In this document: one piece after another, positions 1 to 9,486 of the stretch
Position numbering within the stretch: the first letter of the stretch is position 1
How the letters are laid out: the number at the start of each line of letters is the position of its first letter
Assembly: GCA_037190225.1 (NCBI GenBank)
Contig: JBBCJL010000006.1
Span: 682,001 to 746,000 of the forward strand
Reading direction: 5' to 3'
DNA: 64,000 nucleotides
Source: MKSF01 sp037190225
GTDB lineage: Bacteria > Bacteroidota > Bacteroidia > Chitinophagales > Chitinophagaceae
The notes under the pieces: model-generated
Seen by the model: only the letters and a program-made list of their open reading frames with translations
Told to the model about the DNA's origin: nothing
Databases searched by the model: none
Translations under genes and position numbers: made by a program

Positions 1-274
1 CATATACTTCAAATTCACTCAGCTTGTCATTATAGAAGGCCCTGGAAGTAAGCGTCAGCTCCTGCGCCTGGTCAGTAAGCGCCTTGATGATGGCAGGATG
101 GCAGTGCCCCTGGTTCAGGGCGGAATAGCCCGACAGGAAATCATAATAATGCCTGCCTTCCACGTCCCATACGCTTACGCCGCTGCCTTTGCAGAGCACC
201 ACCGGCAGGGGGCTGTAATTATGCGCTCCGAACTTTAATTCCGTCTCTATGATCTGTGCTGTCTTTGTAGCCAT
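1..274 (-). CDS. rocD: Ornithine aminotransferase, N-terminal part (cut by window edge)
   Basis: The first 91 codons of a minus-strand gene are present; the rest lies beyond position 1. The start ATG is at 274-272. The protein begins MATKTAQIIETELKFGAHNY and continues with GAHNYSPLPVVL, a VWDVEGRHYYDFLSGYSALN stretch and NQGHCHPAI. This is the class-III aminotransferase N-terminus typical of ornithine--oxo-acid transaminase, a PLP enzyme that moves the delta-amino group of ornithine to 2-oxoglutarate. The PLP lysine lies outside the window. It is divergent from queA, with about 210 bases between the starts. Other class-III aminotransferases such as acetylornithine transaminase are less likely because the FGAHNYxPLPVVL block is typical of RocD. 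Confidence 0.85.
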   Translation of the reverse strand, partial: MATKTAQIIETELKFGAHNYSPLPVVLCKGSGVSVWDVEGRHYYDFLSGYSALNQGHCHPAIIKALTDQAQELTLTSRAFYNDKLSEFEVY

Positions 275-431
275 ATGCTGATATTTTATAAATCTGTGTA
301 CAATAAGATCGCAATTTATGCACATTATCCGCAAATAACAATTCCGTACGCCCTTTCTTTTTCCTCCTAACGCCTGTATAACACCGGGAATACCCCCTAA
401 AATAGATAATGAATATTCGGATTGTTTCACC

Positions 432-439
432 TATCTTTG
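432..439 (+). promoter_or_regulatory. Candidate Bacteroidota -7 promoter element for queA
   Basis: TATCTTTG matches the Bacteroidota TAnnTTTG -7 consensus and lies 44 bases before the queA start. I see no convincing TTTG -33 element at the usual spacing. Confidence 0.4.
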
Positions 440-483
440 CTGACTGTTATTTATCCACCTTTTAAATACATATCCTGTAAGAT

Positions 484-1533
484 ATGAAGTTATCGCAATT
501 TAAATTCGATTTACCCCCCAACCTGATTTCTCAGAACCCCAGCAAGCACAGAGATGAAAGCCGCCTGATGGTAGTGCACCGCAATACCGGCGAGATAGAG
601 CACCTGCTGTTCAAGGATATTTTAAAGTTCTTTGATGAGGGTGACGTTATGGTGGTCAATAATACCAAGGTATTCCCTGCCAGGCTGTACGGAAGAAAGG
701 AAAAGACCGGCGCCAAGATCGAAGTATTTCTTTTAAGGGAGCTGAACAAGCAAAACAGGCTTTGGGATGTTATCGTGGATCCTGCCAGGAAGATACGGGT
801 GGGCAATAAATTATATTTCGGTGACAATGAAGAGCTGGTAGCCGAAGTTATCGACAATACCACATCCAGGGGCAGGACCATCCGGTTCCTGCACGATGGC
901 ACAGAAGAGGAGTTCAAGGCTATCCTGGATACGCTGGGCGAAACGCCGCTGCCCAAATATATCAAAAGAAAACCCTCCGAAGAGGACCGGGAGCGTTACC
1001 AGACCGTATATGCCAAATATGAAGGCGCCGTTGCCGCACCTACAGCCGGTATGCACTTCAGCCGGGAGCTGATCAAAAGACTGGAGATCCAGGGCACGAA
1101 TTTTGCCGAGATCACCCTGCATACGGGACTGGGCACTTTCAGGCCCATTGAGGTGGAAGACCTGTCCAAGCACAAAATGGACGCTGAATATTTCCGTGTG
1201 GAAGAAGAAGCCTGCGAGATCGTCAATAAGGGCATCGCCGAAAAAAGAAGGGTTTGTGCCGTGGGCACCACTACCCTGCGCGCCATAGAAAGCACCGTGA
1301 CCGCCAGGGGCCTGCTGAAGCCTGCCGAAGGATGGACCAACCTGTTTATCCACCCTCCTTACGATTTTTCCATCGTCAACTCCCTGATCACTAATTTCCA
1401 CCTGCCTAAGACCTCTTTACTGATCATGGTGTGCGCGTTCGCTGGCTATGACCTGGCCATGAGGGCGTACGAAGAGGCTATCAAAGAAAAATACGGCTTC
1501 TTCTCTTACGGAGACGCCATGCTGATCATCTAA
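484..1533 (+). CDS. queA: S-adenosylmethionine:tRNA ribosyltransferase-isomerase QueA
   Basis: QueA transfers and isomerises the ribosyl part of S-adenosylmethionine onto 7-aminomethyl-7-deazaguanine in tRNA, giving epoxyqueuosine, the penultimate queuosine. The 349-residue length is normal. Family blocks are visible: the N-terminal LSQFKFDLPPNLISQNP, VVNNTKVFPARL, GETPLPKYIKR, the YQTVYAKYEGAVAAPTAGMH motif, TLHTGLGTFRPI, VCAVGTTTLRAIES and the C-terminal TNFHLPKTSLLIMVCAFAG. The ATG start gives a full N-terminal match. It is a single gene closed by hairpins just downstream. No other queuosine genes are in view. Confidence 0.97.
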   Translation: MKLSQFKFDLPPNLISQNPSKHRDESRLMVVHRNTGEIEHLLFKDILKFFDEGDVMVVNNTKVFPARLYGRKEKTGAKIEVFLLRELNKQNRLWDVIVDPARKIRVGNKLYFGDNEELVAEVIDNTTSRGRTIRFLHDGTEEEFKAILDTLGETPLPKYIKRKPSEEDRERYQTVYAKYEGAVAAPTAGMHFSRELIKRLEIQGTNFAEITLHTGLGTFRPIEVEDLSKHKMDAEYFRVEEEACEIVNKGIAEKRRVCAVGTTTLRAIESTVTARGLLKPAEGWTNLFIHPPYDFSIVNSLITNFHLPKTSLLIMVCAFAGYDLAMRAYEEAIKEKYGFFSYGDAMLII

Positions 1534-1539
1534 TATCAC

Positions 1540-1608
1540 ACGGAGCTGTACAGCTCCGTCAGGCATCATATTTCAGGCGCCTGCTTCCAATGCGAAGCAG
1601 GTGTTTTT
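1540..1608 (+). terminator. Two hairpins after queA, the second a likely terminator
   Basis: A perfect 20-base palindrome (ACGGAGCTGT and its complement) occupies 1540-1559. A second hairpin pairs CCTGCTTC (1580-1587) with GAAGCAGG (1594-1601) and is followed by TGTTTTT. The second has the classic intrinsic terminator form. Confidence 0.7.
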
Positions 1609-1754
1609 GTATGGGCATACACAGGCTGCCATATAGCGCGGCAGCTTTCTTAACCGCACCGGATCTCTGTTAAGAACACCATAAATTTACAGTTACCTTA
1701 CCGGAATAACTTTTAAATAAGGTCCCAAAACTGCTTTTTCCCGGACTTCCGGGG

Positions 1755-1762
1755 TATATTTG
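1755..1762 (+). promoter_or_regulatory. Candidate -7 promoter element for the exported protease
   Basis: TATATTTG fits TAnnTTTG and ends 31 bases before the ATG of the protease gene. Confidence 0.4.
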
Positions 1763-1793
1763 GAGTATCTTTTCTATTCAAAATCAAAGTATA

Positions 1794-3596
1794 ATGAAAA
1801 AATGCCTCATCTTACTGGCGTCCTGTTTAATAGCCTATACATCCGGTAATGCCCAGCTCAGCTCCGGCGGGTTTCCCTGGAGCATTACACAGCACCTGAC
1901 GCCCGTATCCTCCTCTGTCGTCCACCGGTACAGCCTGCCTGACTGGAATGCGTACCTGCAGACGGAAAGAGAAGAAAGCAGCTTCAGCAAGCCACCGCTG
2001 GTGGCCTTATTTACGCCAACGGATATCAGCTTCCCGTCTTCGGGAAATTATTACCCCCTGGATAACGGGGACAAGGTCTGGTCTGCGGAAATCGAAATAC
2101 AGGACGCCCTCGGTATGGGGTTCTACTTTGACCGTTTCAGCCTGCCCAAAGGCGTAACGATGTATATCACCAACGGGAATAAGAAACATATCCTGGGCGG
2201 CTATGATATCAGCAATACCAACGATTATAACAACTTCGCCACGGAAGCCATACAGGGCGGCCGCGCTACCCTGGAGCTGAATATCCCGTCCTTTGTTGAT
2301 GAGCGGGATATCCGGTTGCACCTCGACCGTATAGCGGTCTATTTCCGGTCGGCTGAAAACCTGGCCAGGTATGCGGACGATGACCTCCGGACCATCAGCC
2401 TGCTGGATGAAGAGTTATTCAGGACCTCCTCCGTATGTGCCATCAATGCGATCTGCCCCCTGGGTTCCAATTATGCCAACCAGCGGAAAGCAACGGTACA
2501 GCAGCTGATACCCCAGGGATGGGGGCTGTCCGTATGCAGCGGCACGATGGTCAACAAGCTGGGCAATTCCGCCGAAGATTGTACCCAATATTATTTAACG
2601 GCCGGCCACTGTGAATCTACCGGCCAGAAGAATGACGCGGTCTTTTCCCAGCTGCTGCTGAGGTTCCAGTTCGAAACCACGGAATGTAACGGCACTCAAA
2701 CCCCTGAAGCGAAAACGCTTACGGGAGCCAGGTTCCTATCACGCTCCGCCATCCCTTCCAATGCCAGCAATATTAAGGGAGATTTCCTGCTATTATTGCC
2801 CATCAGCAAGATCCCGGCTTCATGGGGTGTACTGCTGAACGGCTGGGACGCACGTCCTACTATGGCTACCACGAATACGGATCCAGAAAAATTCATCAAT
2901 TTCAGCCATCCTGCAGGGGATGTAAAGAAAGTATTTGCAGCCAACAGGATCAACTCTGCCGCCGTAGGAGCTCCCGGTTCTCACTGGCTCGTCAATATAC
3001 CCAACGGTAACGGCGTGGTACAGCAGGGCTCTTCCGGAAGCGGCCTTTTTGAAGGATCAGGACAGCTGATCGGTATCGCTTCGGTCGCAGGCGCCATGGA
3101 TATGCCCCAGTCCTGCAATATCAACGGCAGAGGACAGTCAACCGATGCGCTGAACTATATCTATTTTTCCAAGCTGAGCTATAACTGGAATTATGCGGTG
3201 GACGGCAATGTCAATAATGCCAAGCTCAAGCCCTGGCTTGATCCGAATAACACGGGGAACCTTGTGGTGAATACGGTAACCACCGAATGCCAGCCCTTAA
3301 GCGGCTCCGTAGGCATCTCCAATACCCCTGAAGACCTCAGCAGGTATATCCACATATTCCCGAATCCCACTACAGACGGGCATCTGAAGATAGCCTTCAA
3401 CCTGGCTGAGGCTACCTCCGGCCTGCAGCTGGAAGTTATCGACGTACTGGGCAGGACCGTCAAAACAGCGGCTATCCCTACCTTACAGGATCATATGCTG
3501 GAAGTGGACCTCAGCCATGTAGCCAACGGTATGTACACCGTCAAAATATTTAACTCCAGCGCCACCTTTGCGCGGAAAGTGGTCGTCAGTAAATAA
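1794..3596 (+). CDS. Secreted trypsin-like (lysyl endopeptidase-like) serine protease with T9SS type A sorting domain
   Basis: The 600-residue product starts with a signal peptide (MKKCLILLASCLIAYTSGNA, cleavage before Q21). Residues 80-200 form a beta-rich propeptide-like region. A chymotrypsin-fold protease domain follows, with the INAICPLG block seen in Achromobacter-type lysyl endopeptidases. The apparent triad is His272 in LTAGHCES, Asp330 in KGDFLLL, and Ser414 in QGSSGSGLF. Paired cysteines would form disulfides. The last ~80 residues (IHIFPNPTTDG through FARKVVVSK) are a type A C-terminal sorting domain, so the protein should cross the outer membrane by the type IX system and be released or anchored at the surface. 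Cleavage after lysine is inferred from family resemblance only. It is a monocistronic gene with its own promoter-like element and terminator. Confidence 0.88.
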   Translation: MKKCLILLASCLIAYTSGNAQLSSGGFPWSITQHLTPVSSSVVHRYSLPDWNAYLQTEREESSFSKPPLVALFTPTDISFPSSGNYYPLDNGDKVWSAEIEIQDALGMGFYFDRFSLPKGVTMYITNGNKKHILGGYDISNTNDYNNFATEAIQGGRATLELNIPSFVDERDIRLHLDRIAVYFRSAENLARYADDDLRTISLLDEELFRTSSVCAINAICPLGSNYANQRKATVQQLIPQGWGLSVCSGTMVNKLGNSAEDCTQYYLTAGHCESTGQKNDAVFSQLLLRFQFETTECNGTQTPEAKTLTGARFLSRSAIPSNASNIKGDFLLLLPISKIPASWGVLLNGWDARPTMATTNTDPEKFINFSHPAGDVKKVFAANRINSAAVGAPGSHWLVNIPNGNGVVQQGSSGSGLFEGSGQLIGIASVAGAMDMPQSCNINGRGQSTDALNYIYFSKLSYNWNYAVDGNVNNAKLKPWLDPNNTGNLVVNTVTTECQPLSGSVGISNTPEDLSRYIHIFPNPTTDGHLKIAFNLAEATSGLQLEVIDVLGRTVKTAAIPTLQDHMLEVDLSHVANGMYTVKIFNSSATFARKVVVSK

Positions 3597-3618
3597 CCTA
3601 ACCGGCTTCTTAGCACCG

Positions 3619-3647
3619 ATCCCTCCTGCCAGGCAGGAGGGATTTTC
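3619..3647 (+). terminator. Terminator after the exported protease gene
   Basis: ATCCCTCCTGCC (3619-3630) pairs perfectly with GGCAGGAGGGAT (3632-3643) around a single base, followed by TTTCTT. Confidence 0.75.
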
Positions 3648-3717
3648 TTATACCATTATAAGAAGCTGCGGGTTCCGTTATTCACAAGGATATCCCCGGA
3701 CAATGCTATCTTAGCGG

Positions 3718-3873
3718 TATCTTTGCACCACAAACCTGACCGCATATGCCTCAGCCTTCCTGGTAATTATACTTTTACTCTTCGTTCTATTTACAATAAG
3801 CTATATCATCAGGGCGCATAAGAAGCGGACATTCCGGGCAGGGAACAGGCTCCGGGGACGCAGCGGCCGTTAG
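3718..3873 (+). other. Possible small membrane-protein gene or remnant between protease and hutU
   Basis: A TATCTTTG promoter-like element (3718-3725) is followed by an open frame ending at TAG 3871-3873. It encodes a strongly hydrophobic stretch (SAFLVIILLLFVLFTISYII) and then a basic tail (RAHKKRTFRAGN). The frame has no ATG. The only possible start I see is a CTG at 3736, giving 45 residues, while an ATG at 3746 runs out of frame into an early stop. It could be a real one-helix protein with a non-standard start, or a gene broken by a single-base indel. The rest of 3597-3987 shows no other feature. Confidence 0.25.
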
Positions 3874-3987
3874 TCCACCCAGAAACCCAGGTAAGAGATA
3901 CCGGCAACCATATATGAGCGTATTTCTGCCCTAACATTCTGATGAATTTATTAATTTTACCTTTTTAGAAAAGCAAATATTTAAAGC

Positions 3988-5649
3988 ATGTCACATAATA
4001 CATCAGCACGTATCATTAAGGCTCCAACGGGCAGCACCCTGCATTGCAAGAACTGGGTAGCGGAAGCCGCCTACAGGATGCTTCAGAATAACCTGGACCC
4101 CGAAGTAGCGGAACGCCCGGAAGACCTCGTTGTTTACGGCGGCATAGGGAAAGCAGCCCGGAACTGGGAAAGCTTTGATAAAATACTGGAATGCCTGAAG
4201 CACCTGGAAGAAGACCAGACCCTTATGGTACAGTCGGGTAAGCCGGTAGGCATCCTCCGCTCCCACAAAAACGCGCCCAGGGTACTGATAGCCAATTCCA
4301 ACCTGGTTGGTAAATGGGCCAACTGGGAACACTTCCGGGAGCTGGAAGCGAAAGGATTGATGATGTACGGCCAGATGACCGCCGGCAGCTGGATCTATAT
4401 CGGCTCACAGGGCATTGTGCAGGGCACTTATGAAACTTATCTTTCCCTGGCCAACAAGCATTACAACGGCTCCCTAAAAGGCACGCTGAACGTCACTGCC
4501 GGGCTCGGGGGAATGGGCGGCGCACAGCCGCTCGCCATCACCATGAACGAAGGCGTAGCGCTGGTAGCGGAGATGGAGGAATGGAGGATCCAGAAAAGGA
4601 TAGAAACCAGGTACCTGGATGAATATTACAAGGATATCAGACAGGCCGTGGAAAGGGCGCTGGAAGCCAAGGCCAATGGTGAAGCCGTATCCATAGGCGT
4701 GCATTGCAATGCAGTAGACCTGCTGCAATACCTGATAGACCATAATATCACGATCGACACGCTCACCGACCAGACTTCCGCCCATGACGAGCTCATCGGG
4801 TATTTCCCCGAAGGCCTGAGCGTGGAAGAAGCCAATATCCTGAGAGAGACCAACCCGGAGGAGTACCAGTCAAGAGCCCTGGATACTATGGCCAGGCACG
4901 TACGACAGATGCTGGAACTGCAGCGGAGAGGCGCCATTACATTTGATTACGGCAATAACCTCCGCGGACAGGCCAAAGATAAGCGCGGCGTGGAAAACGC
5001 CTTTGATTTCCCCGGTTTTGTACCGGCCTATATCCGCCCGCTTTTCTGCGAGGGCAAAGGACCTTTCCGCTGGGTGGCGCTCAGCGGTGACCCGGAAGAT
5101 ATTTATACTACGGATAAAGCGCTGGCAGAGCTATTCCCTGAAAATGAAGGCCTGCAGCGCTGGCTGAAAATGGCCAAAGAAAAGATCGCCTTCCAGGGAC
5201 TGCCGTCCCGTATCTGCTGGCTGGGTATGGGTGAAAGGGAAAAGGCAGGGCTTCTCTTTAACCAGCTGGTGAGAGAAGGCAAGGTAAAAGCGCCTATCGT
5301 TATAGGCCGCGACCACCTGGACTGCGGATCGGTAGCCTCTCCCAACAGGGAAACGGAAGCCATGAAGGACGGCTCGGATGCCGTAGCCGACTGGCCGATA
5401 CTGAATGCCCTGATCAATACCGCAGGCGGCGCCAGCTGGGTAAGCTTCCATCATGGCGGCGGTGTAGGCATGGGCTATTCCTTACATGCCGGTATGGTCA
5501 TTGTGGCCGATGGCAGCCAGGATGCGGAAGAGCGCCTGAAACGGGTGCTTCACAACGACCCTGCTATGGGCGTATTGCGCCATACGGATGCCGGGTATGA
5601 AGATGCCACTGCATATGCCGATAATTTCGGGCTGAATATCTGGTCCTGA
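3988..5649 (+). CDS. hutU: Urocanate hydratase
   Basis: HutU hydrates urocanate to 4-imidazolone-5-propionate, the second step of histidine breakdown, using tightly bound NAD+. The 553-residue length is standard. Visible blocks include VVYGGIGKAARNW, LLxxETLMVQSGKPVG-like LMVQSGKPVGILRSH, the MTAGSWIYIGSQGIVQGTYET segment, the glycine-rich GLGGMGGAQPL and Cys410 in LPSRICWLGMGE, which corresponds to the catalytic cysteine of the family, and the SFHHGGGVGMGYSLHAG region near the C-terminus. The gene stands alone: hutH, hutI and hutG are not in the window, so its pathway partners must be encoded elsewhere. A strong hairpin terminator follows. Confidence 0.97.
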   Translation: MSHNTSARIIKAPTGSTLHCKNWVAEAAYRMLQNNLDPEVAERPEDLVVYGGIGKAARNWESFDKILECLKHLEEDQTLMVQSGKPVGILRSHKNAPRVLIANSNLVGKWANWEHFRELEAKGLMMYGQMTAGSWIYIGSQGIVQGTYETYLSLANKHYNGSLKGTLNVTAGLGGMGGAQPLAITMNEGVALVAEMEEWRIQKRIETRYLDEYYKDIRQAVERALEAKANGEAVSIGVHCNAVDLLQYLIDHNITIDTLTDQTSAHDELIGYFPEGLSVEEANILRETNPEEYQSRALDTMARHVRQMLELQRRGAITFDYGNNLRGQAKDKRGVENAFDFPGFVPAYIRPLFCEGKGPFRWVALSGDPEDIYTTDKALAELFPENEGLQRWLKMAKEKIAFQGLPSRICWLGMGEREKAGLLFNQLVREGKVKAPIVIGRDHLDCGSVASPNRETEAMKDGSDAVADWPILNALINTAGGASWVSFHHGGGVGMGYSLHAGMVIVADGSQDAEERLKRVLHNDPAMGVLRHTDAGYEDATAYADNFGLNIWS

Positions 5650-5735
5650 TAGCGCCCCCTTATATTCTACAGGAAGCTGACTAAAAGGCCCCCTGTATGG
5701 TCAATGGAGCTTACCGAAGTGATTATGTATAAATA

Positions 5736-5780
5736 AATAACCCTGTCAATATTCCGACCGAGAATATGACAGGGTTATTT
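5736..5780 (+). terminator. Terminator after hutU
   Basis: AATAACCCTGTCA (5736-5748) plus ATATTC pairs with GAATAT/TGACAGGGTTATT (5762-5779) with one bulged base. A, T-rich flanks on both sides suggest it may work in either direction. Confidence 0.75.
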
Positions 5781-6384
5781 ACTTTCCGGACCTCCTCTTC
5801 TTATTTTACAGGAACGACCATTCGTCCTGATATCTTTACCCGCGAACGTTTCTTATCTTTTCAATACCCTGCCTGGCAATGATGCCTCTTGCTGCATAAG
5901 GGCGTTCTTTCCGGGCATTACCTACCGGCTCCCGGTTACGCCTGAACGGACCAGGATCTCCAAAGCTTTATCGCGTAATAATCATTGAATAATATTCCCC
6001 AAAAATGCTTCCTGTCTTACCAGCGCATCACCCCCGGGCTCCCCTGCCGTTCAGAAACAACCTCGTCATACATCCTGCTGCCAGGATCAAGGACCTTACG
6101 GAACAGTATTGTATAAGTAAAGCATTTCCGGATAGGCGGAAAAACCGTTATGCCCCCTGGTCTCCTGCAAAAATTAGTTTTAAATGCCAGAGCATGCTTA
6201 ATATATCTATTTACTTCCTCACATCAAATATCACTCCTAAATACCTCATAATAAAATAATAATATAAAGCACTTAAACCATACATAAGCAATGATCATGG
6301 CACATTCAGTAACATTTATTAACGTATATATTGCAAAAAACAATCATTTTTATTATTTTGTGTTACCTATAAACACCTCCATCC
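5781..6384. other. Long non-coding interval upstream of the LytTR gene
   Basis: About 600 bases with no supported gene. The 84-codon plus-strand frame at 6005-6259 has no recognisable protein character. The last 120 bases are very AT-rich and probably hold the promoter of the LytTR gene; I could not assign a clear TAnnTTTG element. Confidence 0.5.
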
Positions 6385-7392
6385 ATGAAAAATGCGCTTA
6401 CCGTCCGGTATAACAATGTTATATTCCGGCTGACCGGGTCTTTATGCGCCGCGGTCTTTATCACACTTTACGGCAAAGGCACCGGTTTGCTTGTCGCTAT
6501 GAAATATCCGTCTTTCTATCTGCAGGTAGCGCTCAGCTTTTCCGTTGCATTTTTCCTGACCCTCCTCTGTCATTACAGCACCACCGTCCTGGATAAGCAT
6601 TTTGACTGGCTCAGCAAGCCCGTCCGGAGAAGCGGCTTACAGGTGGTCTTCGGCATTATGATACCTGCGCTGGCAGCATATTATATTATGCTCCTCTATT
6701 TCCACTATTTTGACGGCAGGGATATCCATGCATCCGGGTATATGCTGGTCTATTTTCCTCATACGATATATTTCATCATATTTTTCAATCTTTATTACGT
6801 CATCCATAACCTTGTAGCACGTCTCCATAACCTAGGCACAGCGCCTGCTGCTACAGAGCATTCCCGGCTGCGTTCTTATACCATCGCTCCGGCCGCTCCC
6901 GGCCCGGCTGATATATGCCCGCACAGCCCGGGCTACCTGCCTACGGAGCGTGCCTGCGCTGAAGATCATGGCCGTAGTGATACAGCTATACCCGACCCTC
7001 TGCCGGAAGGTGAAGGAAAGCAGCTGATCGATAATATCTGCAATATCTGCTTCTTCTACAGGTATAACGGCAGGAACAGGATCGTATTCCAGGACGGCTA
7101 CAGCACAATGACCGGCTTATCCCTGGACAGGATAGAGGAATTGCTGGCAACAGCAAGGCTTCCGGAAACGGCGCCTTCCTTTTTCAGGATCAACCGGCAG
7201 GTACTGCTCGGCAGCCATGCGTTCGATCTGAGCGACAGGCCGCTAAGCACCCGGCATAACCAGATAAATATCCACAGCAGGTATCTTTCACCGTCCAAAG
7301 GCATTACGTCCGAGCTGTTCAAGATCAGCAGGTTCAACCTGGCGAAGTTTAAGCGATGGGTAGCAGAACACCAGCCAATAGCCGCAGAATAG
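6385..7392 (+). CDS. Membrane-bound LytTR-family DNA-binding regulator
   Basis: The 335-residue protein has an N-terminal membrane domain of about four helices (roughly residues 10-150, e.g. SLCAAVFITLYG, VALSFSVAFFLTLLC, VFGIMIPALAAYYIMLLY, TIYFIIFFNLYYVI). A polar, proline-rich linker follows, then a C-terminal LytTR domain (about residues 225-330). LytTR hallmarks are IVFQDGYSTMTGLSLDRIEELL, the FFRINRQVLLGSHA strand-turn and LSPSKGITSELFKISRFNLAKFKRWV. LytTR domains bind DNA through beta strands; fusion to a membrane domain makes this a one-component sensor/regulator common in Bacteroidota. Its ligand and target genes are unknown. No partner histidine kinase is adjacent. The convergent neighbour (7534-9363) is separated by about 140 bases. 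Confidence 0.85.
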   Translation: MKNALTVRYNNVIFRLTGSLCAAVFITLYGKGTGLLVAMKYPSFYLQVALSFSVAFFLTLLCHYSTTVLDKHFDWLSKPVRRSGLQVVFGIMIPALAAYYIMLLYFHYFDGRDIHASGYMLVYFPHTIYFIIFFNLYYVIHNLVARLHNLGTAPAATEHSRLRSYTIAPAAPGPADICPHSPGYLPTERACAEDHGRSDTAIPDPLPEGEGKQLIDNICNICFFYRYNGRNRIVFQDGYSTMTGLSLDRIEELLATARLPETAPSFFRINRQVLLGSHAFDLSDRPLSTRHNQINIHSRYLSPSKGITSELFKISRFNLAKFKRWVAEHQPIAAE

Positions 7393-7533
7393 CAAGACAT
7401 CTACATCCGCTCACATATGAATGACAGTGCAGCGGGTATATGTTTCCAGGAACAGGTACGCACTCCCGCTGCTTTTAAAGCAACAGGATCAGGGCCTGGG
7501 TCTTATATAACCGGCGTGCTTCCCAGGAAGCGC

Positions 7534-9363
7534 TTACTGCTTGACAAATTTATATACACCCAGCAGCGTCCCGTCATCCTTTGCGCTTACGCGGATAAAA
7601 TAGATACCATCGCTCAGCATAGCAACAGGCAGGCTGTTATTTTCCGTTTCGCTGATCAGCCTGCCGTCCGCGCTTAACAGTGCAGCCGTAACCGGCACAT
7701 CCGAACTGATATGAATATAATCCCGTGCGGGATTGGGGTATATGGAAATGCCAGTGCCCTGGGGAAGCGTGCCGATCCCTGTGCCGACATCGGTAACATG
7801 ATACGACCCGCTGGCAGTACAGCCGTTATGCTCCGTGGCGACCAGGGTGTACCAGCCGGTATCCGCAGGCCTGAAGGTGGCAGCAGTGGCCCCTGCAACA
7901 GGCTGCCCGGCTTTATACCATTGGTAGTTATCATAGGTGTTCACGCTGGTCAGCAGCCCGTTATCATACAGGATCTCCACCGCCGGCATAATGTGCACAT
8001 TGACCCTGAAGGTATCCGTACGCGATCCGCACCGGGTATCATAGCGTACCCAATAGGTTCCGCCGGCATCCACCGCCCGGGTAATGCCGGATGTGCCATC
8101 ATCCCATCTATAGTTACTGAACTGGTTGAATGCTCTCAGCGTCATAGATAGCCGGGGCGCCTCCTCAACGGCACAGATCAGCGTATCAAAGACAATCCGC
8201 CCGCTCAGCCCGGTTTCCTCCCCTCCTACATGACCCGCAGTAACGATCTCGGCGGGAAGGTTCATACCCAATCCTGTGTTCAATGTGGCAAGATATCCCA
8301 GAGAAGGCACCGCTTCTTCAAACATACAGGCCATACCCGGCTGATCCGGCCGGTTAATGCAGCCCAGGAAATTATAATCCGGCAGACCTAAAGCTCCCAT
8401 GACGGCTATGAAATATATTTTATCATTCTGGGCCAGCTTCAGCTGTGTAACTCCGGTAGTATTGCCGATCACAGTACGGCTGTTGTTATTATGCAGGTCA
8501 TATTGTATCAGCTTGCCCCCGTTATGCAGATCGCTGATATATATTTTACTGCCATCAGGGGAGAAAGCCACACCATAAGAGCTCATGGGCGTATCAATAA
8601 CTTCCTGGTGGTACACCTGCCCGGAGGTAATATCAAATTTAAACAATTCAACTGCCGATTCCTGGCGGGTATTTACCGTGACGATCTTTGAGCCGTCCGC
8701 TGAGGCTTTCATCTCACCCTGGAAGTAATAGGATGCGGGCAGCACTCCCATATTGCTGCTGATCACCGGCGTTGTGTTGATCCCGTTGGCATTGATCTCA
8801 AATGACAGGAATTCCGGCCGGTTATTGCTGCGGGTCACCACCCAGATATTGGCATCGCATCCGCGTATAGCGATCAGCTTCTCGCCCAATACCCCGTTCC
8901 ATATGATCCCTCTCAGGGGGTACCCGGTGACAATATCGCCGTTCCCGTTATTCAGCGACATATCCACAACATTCAGGTAAAGATAGCTGTACAGGGAAAA
9001 CACATAATAAAGGTTCGGATTGCCCGGGAAAGGAACGATCAGCGCGCCCTGCGTAGTAGTATAGGTATTGGTGCCGGGTCCGTTGATATTCGCTCCGTTC
9101 GGCATCATGGTCCCCGTCCTGTCCCATACATTGGACCCGTCCGTATAAAAGAGCAAATTACCGCCGGCATCGCTCACCGCTGCGCTGCACTCCGTCATAC
9201 CAACAGCGGATGACTGCGGTACGGGCTGTGAGCCGTTGAAGTAAAGTCCTGCCTGCTTACTCATGACCCAGTTCGTATTCTGGGGAATATTATATTGGGC
9301 TTTCAATGCCAGAGGCAGCAGGCAGCATATCAGGACGGCTATGATTCGTGTAAACATATTCAC
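7534..9363 (-). CDS. Secreted protein with propeller-like N-terminus, Ig-like domains and T9SS type A sorting domain
   Basis: The 609-residue protein starts with a signal peptide (MNMFTRIIAVLICCLLPLALKAQ; a start at the second Met is equally possible). Residues 25-370 hold repeated WD/SMP-like beta segments (GMTECSAAVSDAGGNLLFYTD, ASADGSKIVTVN, GVAFSPDGSKIYISDLHNGG), suggesting a beta-propeller. Two Ig/PKD-like modules follow (FSNYRWDDGTSG, then YQWYKAGQPVAGATAATFRP with CTASGSY). The C-terminus (ISIYPNPARDYIHISS through VYKFVKQ) is a type A sorting domain, so export by the type IX system is expected. Binding or structural function at the surface is inference; no catalytic motif is seen. It is transcribed alone, facing the LytTR gene. 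Confidence 0.82.
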   Translation of the reverse strand: MNMFTRIIAVLICCLLPLALKAQYNIPQNTNWVMSKQAGLYFNGSQPVPQSSAVGMTECSAAVSDAGGNLLFYTDGSNVWDRTGTMMPNGANINGPGTNTYTTTQGALIVPFPGNPNLYYVFSLYSYLYLNVVDMSLNNGNGDIVTGYPLRGIIWNGVLGEKLIAIRGCDANIWVVTRSNNRPEFLSFEINANGINTTPVISSNMGVLPASYYFQGEMKASADGSKIVTVNTRQESAVELFKFDITSGQVYHQEVIDTPMSSYGVAFSPDGSKIYISDLHNGGKLIQYDLHNNNSRTVIGNTTGVTQLKLAQNDKIYFIAVMGALGLPDYNFLGCINRPDQPGMACMFEEAVPSLGYLATLNTGLGMNLPAEIVTAGHVGGEETGLSGRIVFDTLICAVEEAPRLSMTLRAFNQFSNYRWDDGTSGITRAVDAGGTYWVRYDTRCGSRTDTFRVNVHIMPAVEILYDNGLLTSVNTYDNYQWYKAGQPVAGATAATFRPADTGWYTLVATEHNGCTASGSYHVTDVGTGIGTLPQGTGISIYPNPARDYIHISSDVPVTAALLSADGRLISETENNSLPVAMLSDGIYFIRVSAKDDGTLLGVYKFVKQ

Positions 9364-9486
9364 AGTTATTTAATTTAACTATTTATTTACAAAAATACGC
9401 TTTTTATAATCAAATACTCAGCTCTTTTCCCGGACATATCCTTCCTGCTGACAAAAATTGCCCCCGTAATAAGGGTAGCTGGCTAT

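Noticed and set aside
811..1401. 196-codon minus-strand frame inside queA
   Set aside because: Antisense to a full-length, well conserved queA.
6005..6259. 84-codon plus-strand frame upstream of the LytTR gene
   Set aside because: Composition is proline/histidine-rich at first and then random, with no start context or recognisable protein character.
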